DNA from: DATCBF01 sp964401995
Lineage (GTDB): Bacteria > Actinomycetota > Thermoleophilia > Solirubrobacterales > 70-9
DNA length: 64,000 nt
NCBI GenBank assembly: GCA_964401995.1
Contig: CAYOAP010000008.1
Span: forward strand, 62,001 to 126,000
Direction of reading: 5' to 3'
A model generated the notes under the pieces. That model searched no databases. It saw nothing but the letters and a program-made list of their open reading frames with translations, and had not been told where the DNA came from. Below, piece after piece: positions 60,918-64,000 of the stretch. Each line of letters starts with the position of its first letter. Position 1 is the stretch's first letter. Made by a program: the position numbers and the translations under genes.

Positions 60918-62561
60918 GTGAGCGGAGAAACAAAACCAGACGCCGACTTCACGCCCGACACTGGGTCCTCGCGGCGGCTGCGAGCCGTTCTCATCGGCTG
61001 CGGCGTGGCCGCGATCATCTTCGCTGGATTTGCCGTCGCCGCCTTCGCGATGTCGGGCGCCACCCTCGGCTCTGACCCTGCCGCGCTGGCGCGGGTCGAC
61101 ACGCAGACATTTGGCGGCACAGTGGAGCAGGTCCACGCCACCGGCCCGAACGGGAAGCCAATCCCGATCGCCGTCCACGACGGCCGCCTGATCCCGAAGC
61201 GCAAGCTCCGGCCTGGCGAGACCGTCTCGGTCGACGTCGTCGTCAAGCGCCCCGGCTGGGTCGGCTGGCTGGTCGGCAACGAGCAGCACCAGCACCTGAC
61301 CCTGCGCGCGCCGGCCGCCCGGGTGCGGAGCCGCTGGCTGACGGTGAAGCCCTCTGCCCCGCCCAGGATCTCCTTCGACCAGCCGGTGCGCTCCGTCGCC
61401 TTCGGCGCCCCCGGCCATCTCCAGCGCCGCGTCTTCGTCCACCCCCAGCGATCGGTCAGCCTCGGCTCGCGCCAGTCGGCCGGGACGGTCGTGATCGCCG
61501 GCGCGCCCCGCTCCTGGGAGCGGCTCGGAATGCCGCAGAGCGTCACCTGGTTCCCCGCCGGCGACTCGCCCAGCGTCGCCGCCAGCCCGGCCCCCGGCGC
61601 CGATGTCTCGCCGGCGACGCCGCTGCGGCTCACCTTCTCCAAGCCGGTCCGCAAGGTCCTCGGCTCGGCGATGCCGACGCTGTCGCCGGAGGCGACCGGC
61701 AAGTGGCATCACGTCGACAGCCACACGCTGCTCTTCCGCCCCTCGGGCTACGGGGCCGGGCTCAGCACCAGCCTCGAAGCCCAGCTGCCGAAGCGCGTCG
61801 ACGTGATCGCAGCGGATGGCTCGCTGCACGGCGGCCGCAGCATCGCCTGGAACATCCCGCCGGGCTCGACCCTGAGGCTGCAGCAGCTGCTCGCCGAAGC
61901 CGGCTACCTGCCGGTCGACTGGAAGCCATCGGGCGCCCCCGTCGCCCACACGCCGGCCGCCGAGCTGCGCGCCGCGGTCGAACCGCCCAAGGGCCACTTC
62001 TCCTGGCGCTACTCGAATGTCCCCGCCAGCCTGCACGAATCCTGGTCAGCGGGCAAGGAGAACGTCGCCACCGAAGGGGCGGTGATGGCCTTCGAGGGCG
62101 CCCACGAAATGGAACTGGACGGAGTCGCGGGCGCGGATGTCTGGGACGCGGTGCTGAAAGCGGCAATCGCCGGCAAGCGCAACCCCGAATCCGGCTACAG
62201 CTACGTCTACGTCAGCGAGACCCTGCCCGAGCAGGTCACCCTCTGGCACAACGGGCACACCATCCACACCGCCGCCGCCAACACCGGCATCCCCGGCGCC
62301 GAAACCGAACTCGGCACCTTCCCGGTCTTCGAGCACCTCGAAGAAACGACGATGAGCGGCGAAAACCCCGACGGCTCCCACTACGAAGACCCGGGGATCA
62401 TGTGGGTCAGCTACTTCAACGGCGGCGACGCCCTCCACTCCTTCGACCGTCCCTCCTACGGCAGCCCCCAGAGCCTCGGCTGCGTCGAGATGCAGCTCGA
62501 AGACGCCGCCGCAATCTGGCCCTACACGCCGGTCGGCACCCTGGTCACGATCGAAAGCTGA
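60918..62561 (+). CDS. L,D-transpeptidase with N-terminal membrane anchor
   Basis: 547 residues from GTG 60918. One membrane segment (VLIGCGVAAIIFAGFAVAAF) near residues 25-45, then Ig-like and other extracellular domains of about 300 residues. The C-terminal YkuD domain has HSFDRPSYGSPQSLGCVEMQ with catalytic Cys522 and the upstream His. It makes 3-3 crosslinks in peptidoglycan or attaches proteins. The Ig-like domains are as in actinobacterial Ldt enzymes. The H-to-Cys spacing is normal. Confidence 0.92.
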   Translation: MSGETKPDADFTPDTGSSRRLRAVLIGCGVAAIIFAGFAVAAFAMSGATLGSDPAALARVDTQTFGGTVEQVHATGPNGKPIPIAVHDGRLIPKRKLRPGETVSVDVVVKRPGWVGWLVGNEQHQHLTLRAPAARVRSRWLTVKPSAPPRISFDQPVRSVAFGAPGHLQRRVFVHPQRSVSLGSRQSAGTVVIAGAPRSWERLGMPQSVTWFPAGDSPSVAASPAPGADVSPATPLRLTFSKPVRKVLGSAMPTLSPEATGKWHHVDSHTLLFRPSGYGAGLSTSLEAQLPKRVDVIAADGSLHGGRSIAWNIPPGSTLRLQQLLAEAGYLPVDWKPSGAPVAHTPAAELRAAVEPPKGHFSWRYSNVPASLHESWSAGKENVATEGAVMAFEGAHEMELDGVAGADVWDAVLKAAIAGKRNPESGYSYVYVSETLPEQVTLWHNGHTIHTAAANTGIPGAETELGTFPVFEHLEETTMSGENPDGSHYEDPGIMWVSYFNGGDALHSFDRPSYGSPQSLGCVEMQLEDAAAIWPYTPVGTLVTIES

Positions 62562-62611
62562 TCCCACTGCCGCTGGGCCGAGCAGGAAGGTTGCTCTGGC
62601 AAGATGGCGGC

Positions 62612-62968
62612 ATGGAGCGTGTGCTGGGAATCGGTGGGTACTTCATGCGGGCCGCCGACCCGGCAGCCCTGGGCGCGTGGTATCGCGATTGCCTGGGCCT
62701 GGACGCCGATGAGAACGGCCTGTGGCGCCAGGAAGCCGGGCCGACGGTGTTCGCGACGTTCGAGTCCGAGACCGACTACTTCGGGTCCCATGCCCAGCAG
62801 GCGATGATCAACTTCCGGGTCCGCGACCTGGATGCGATGCTCGCCCAGCTGCACGCCAAGGGAGCGGATGTGGCTGAAGGGACACAGGACATGGAGGGCG
62901 TCGGCCGGTTCGGCTGGGTCACCGATCCCGAGGGCAACCGGATCGAGCTCTGGCAGCCCGCAGAGTGA
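62612..62968 (+). CDS. VOC-superfamily (glyoxalase/bleomycin resistance-like) protein
   Basis: 118 residues from ATG 62612. Two beta-alpha-beta-beta-beta halves: VLGIGGYFMRAADPAALGAW and YRDCLGL, then INFRVRDLDAMLAQLHAKGA and WVTDPEGNRIELWQP, with the second-half Glu that binds metal in the family. The first-half metal residue is not the usual His, so metal use is uncertain. It is a small cytoplasmic enzyme or binding protein of unknown substrate. It follows the Ldt gene by 50 bases. Confidence 0.9.
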   Translation: MERVLGIGGYFMRAADPAALGAWYRDCLGLDADENGLWRQEAGPTVFATFESETDYFGSHAQQAMINFRVRDLDAMLAQLHAKGADVAEGTQDMEGVGRFGWVTDPEGNRIELWQPAE

Positions 62969-63045
62969 GCTGAGCGCGAACGCTGATCGAGCCCGTGTGG
63001 GGTCGGCCGTCCTCCGACCGCGGGCGACCCTATTGTGGCCGGCCC

Positions 63046-64000
63046 TTGTACGACGCCTCTCAGCACCTGACCAGCGGCGGGGCGCGTGCCCGATCGCTTC
63101 CGGATTGGCCCGATGCCCGCCCCCTCCGCTCGTGGCAGGAGCAGGCGACCGAGGCCGTGCGGGCGCACTCGGCCACCAGCTTCTTGGCCTCGGCTACACC
63201 GGCGGCCGGCAAGACCACCTTCGGCCTGCACATCGCCCACCGGATGCTGAGCGCCAACTTCGTCTCGCGCGTTGTCGTGGCCGGCCCGACCACCCACATC
63301 TGCCGGCAGTGGGCCGCCGACGCGGGCCGCTACGGGATCGACCTCGAGCCGAACAGGCCAAACTCGGATGGGCCGGAGTCGGCCGACTTCCACGGCGTCG
63401 CCGTCACCTACCAGACGATCGCGGCCGGAGCGGATATGCACCGGCTGGCCGCCGGCCGCCGGCCGACCCTGCTGATCGCCGACGAGCCGCACCACATGGG
63501 CGATCTGGCCGCCTGGGGCGTGCAAACCCGCAGGGCCTTCGACGGCGCCCGCTTCCGGCTGCTTCTTTCGGGCACCCCCTTCCGCTCCGACAACTCGGCC
63601 ATTCCCTGGGTCACCTACGACGAGGACGGCCTCAGCCGGGCCGACTACGCCTACGGCTATCCGCAGGCATTGGTCGACCGGGTATGCCGCCCGATCACCT
63701 TCCTGCCGTACGACGGCGAGATGGAGTGGCTCTCGGACGGTCGGCTGCGCAGTGCCGATTTCGACCTTGTCCTGCCGGCGGCCGAGGCAGCCCGGCGCCT
63801 GCGGACGGCGCTCAGCCCGGATGGCGAGTGGATGGGCGAGGTGCTGCGCGACGGCGATGCCAGGCTGAGCGAGGTGCGCGCCGACGGGCACCCTGACGCG
63901 GGCGGCCTGGTGATCGCCTCCGATCAGGATCACGCCCGGGCGATTGCGGCTCGCCTCGGGTCGATCTCGGAGGAGCAACCCGAGCTGGTGATGAGCGACG
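63046..64000 (+). CDS. DEAD/DEAH-box helicase, 5' part
   Basis: Open to the end of the window. From TTG 63046 it reads YDASQHLTSGGARARSLPDW; an upstream in-frame GTG at 62995 would add 17 residues. Superfamily 2 motifs: RSWQEQATEAVRAHSATSFL, Walker A SATPAAGKTT, motif Ia AGPTTHICRQWAADAG, motif II LLIADEPHHMGD (DEPH in place of DEAD) and motif III LLLSGTPFRS. The C-terminal helicase domain begins in the last 100 bases. It is an ATP-dependent DNA or RNA translocase; its role cannot be told, and phage or defence use is possible. Confidence 0.9.
   Translation, partial: MYDASQHLTSGGARARSLPDWPDARPLRSWQEQATEAVRAHSATSFLASATPAAGKTTFGLHIAHRMLSANFVSRVVVAGPTTHICRQWAADAGRYGIDLEPNRPNSDGPESADFHGVAVTYQTIAAGADMHRLAAGRRPTLLIADEPHHMGDLAAWGVQTRRAFDGARFRLLLSGTPFRSDNSAIPWVTYDEDGLSRADYAYGYPQALVDRVCRPITFLPYDGEMEWLSDGRLRSADFDLVLPAAEAARRLRTALSPDGEWMGEVLRDGDARLSEVRADGHPDAGGLVIASDQDHARAIAARLGSISEEQPELVMSD

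Overview
The window is a dense, clearly high-GC chromosomal segment. Gene content points to an actinobacterium, most like the Thermoleophilia/Solirubrobacterales: GTG and TTG starts are frequent, the infC-rpmI-rplT-SpoU-pheS-pheT-argC-argJ-argB-argD order is the actinobacterial one, and there is an actinobacterial-type sortase with an LPFTG substrate. The genus is an inference from gene style; no rRNA or other marker is present. No CRISPR array, integrase, transposase or complete insertion sequence was seen.

Layout. 1-11.2 kb: housekeeping genes (gltX with a lipoprotein gene, nfo, an acyl-CoA dehydrogenase, a Cys-rich protein, dnaE, a coiled-coil lytic transglycosylase-like secreted protein, a 50-residue membrane protein coupled to argG). 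11.3-17.9 kb: cell-surface genes (class E/D-like sortase, a large secreted beta-helix/beta-propeller protein, an operon of two paralogous coiled-coil proteins plus a Thr-rich membrane protein, a zinc-ribbon membrane protein, and an LPFTG protein). 18-39 kb: a large exopolysaccharide/surface-glycan region with two Wzy/WaaL-type membrane proteins, a Wzz-BY-kinase, a Wzx flippase, GT2, several GT4 and one GT14 glycosyltransferases, two NodB-type deacetylase-like proteins, a second beta-helix protein, and an operon of two GNAT-like acyltransferases flanking a JmjC-type cupin.

39-53.3 kb, almost all minus strand: thrS, infC, rpmI, rplT, a SpoU methyltransferase, pheS, pheT, argC, argJ, argB, argD. 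The usual infC-rpmI adjacency is split by a third CelD/BcsL-type GNAT gene and by wecB (UDP-GlcNAc 2-epimerase), so glycan genes have been placed inside the translation operon. 53.4-64 kb: a large membrane protein, tRNA-Val, a small Cys-rich secreted protein, zwf, two lower-GC secreted-protein genes, tRNA-Cys, a Baeyer-Villiger-type monooxygenase, an L,D-transpeptidase, a VOC protein and the start of a DEAD/DEAH helicase that runs off the window.

How it fits together: wecB makes UDP-ManNAc, the 18-39 kb genes assemble, flip, polymerise and modify a glycan, and the secreted beta-helix proteins, the sortase pair and the L,D-transpeptidase act on the cell surface. The least explained parts are the GNAT-cupin-GNAT operon, the paired coiled-coil operon, the modular beta-helix proteins and a 111-nt nested inverted repeat that fills the gap between wecB and infC exactly. 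Start codons were chosen from ribosome-binding sites, gene overlaps and family N-termini, and are stated where they are uncertain.
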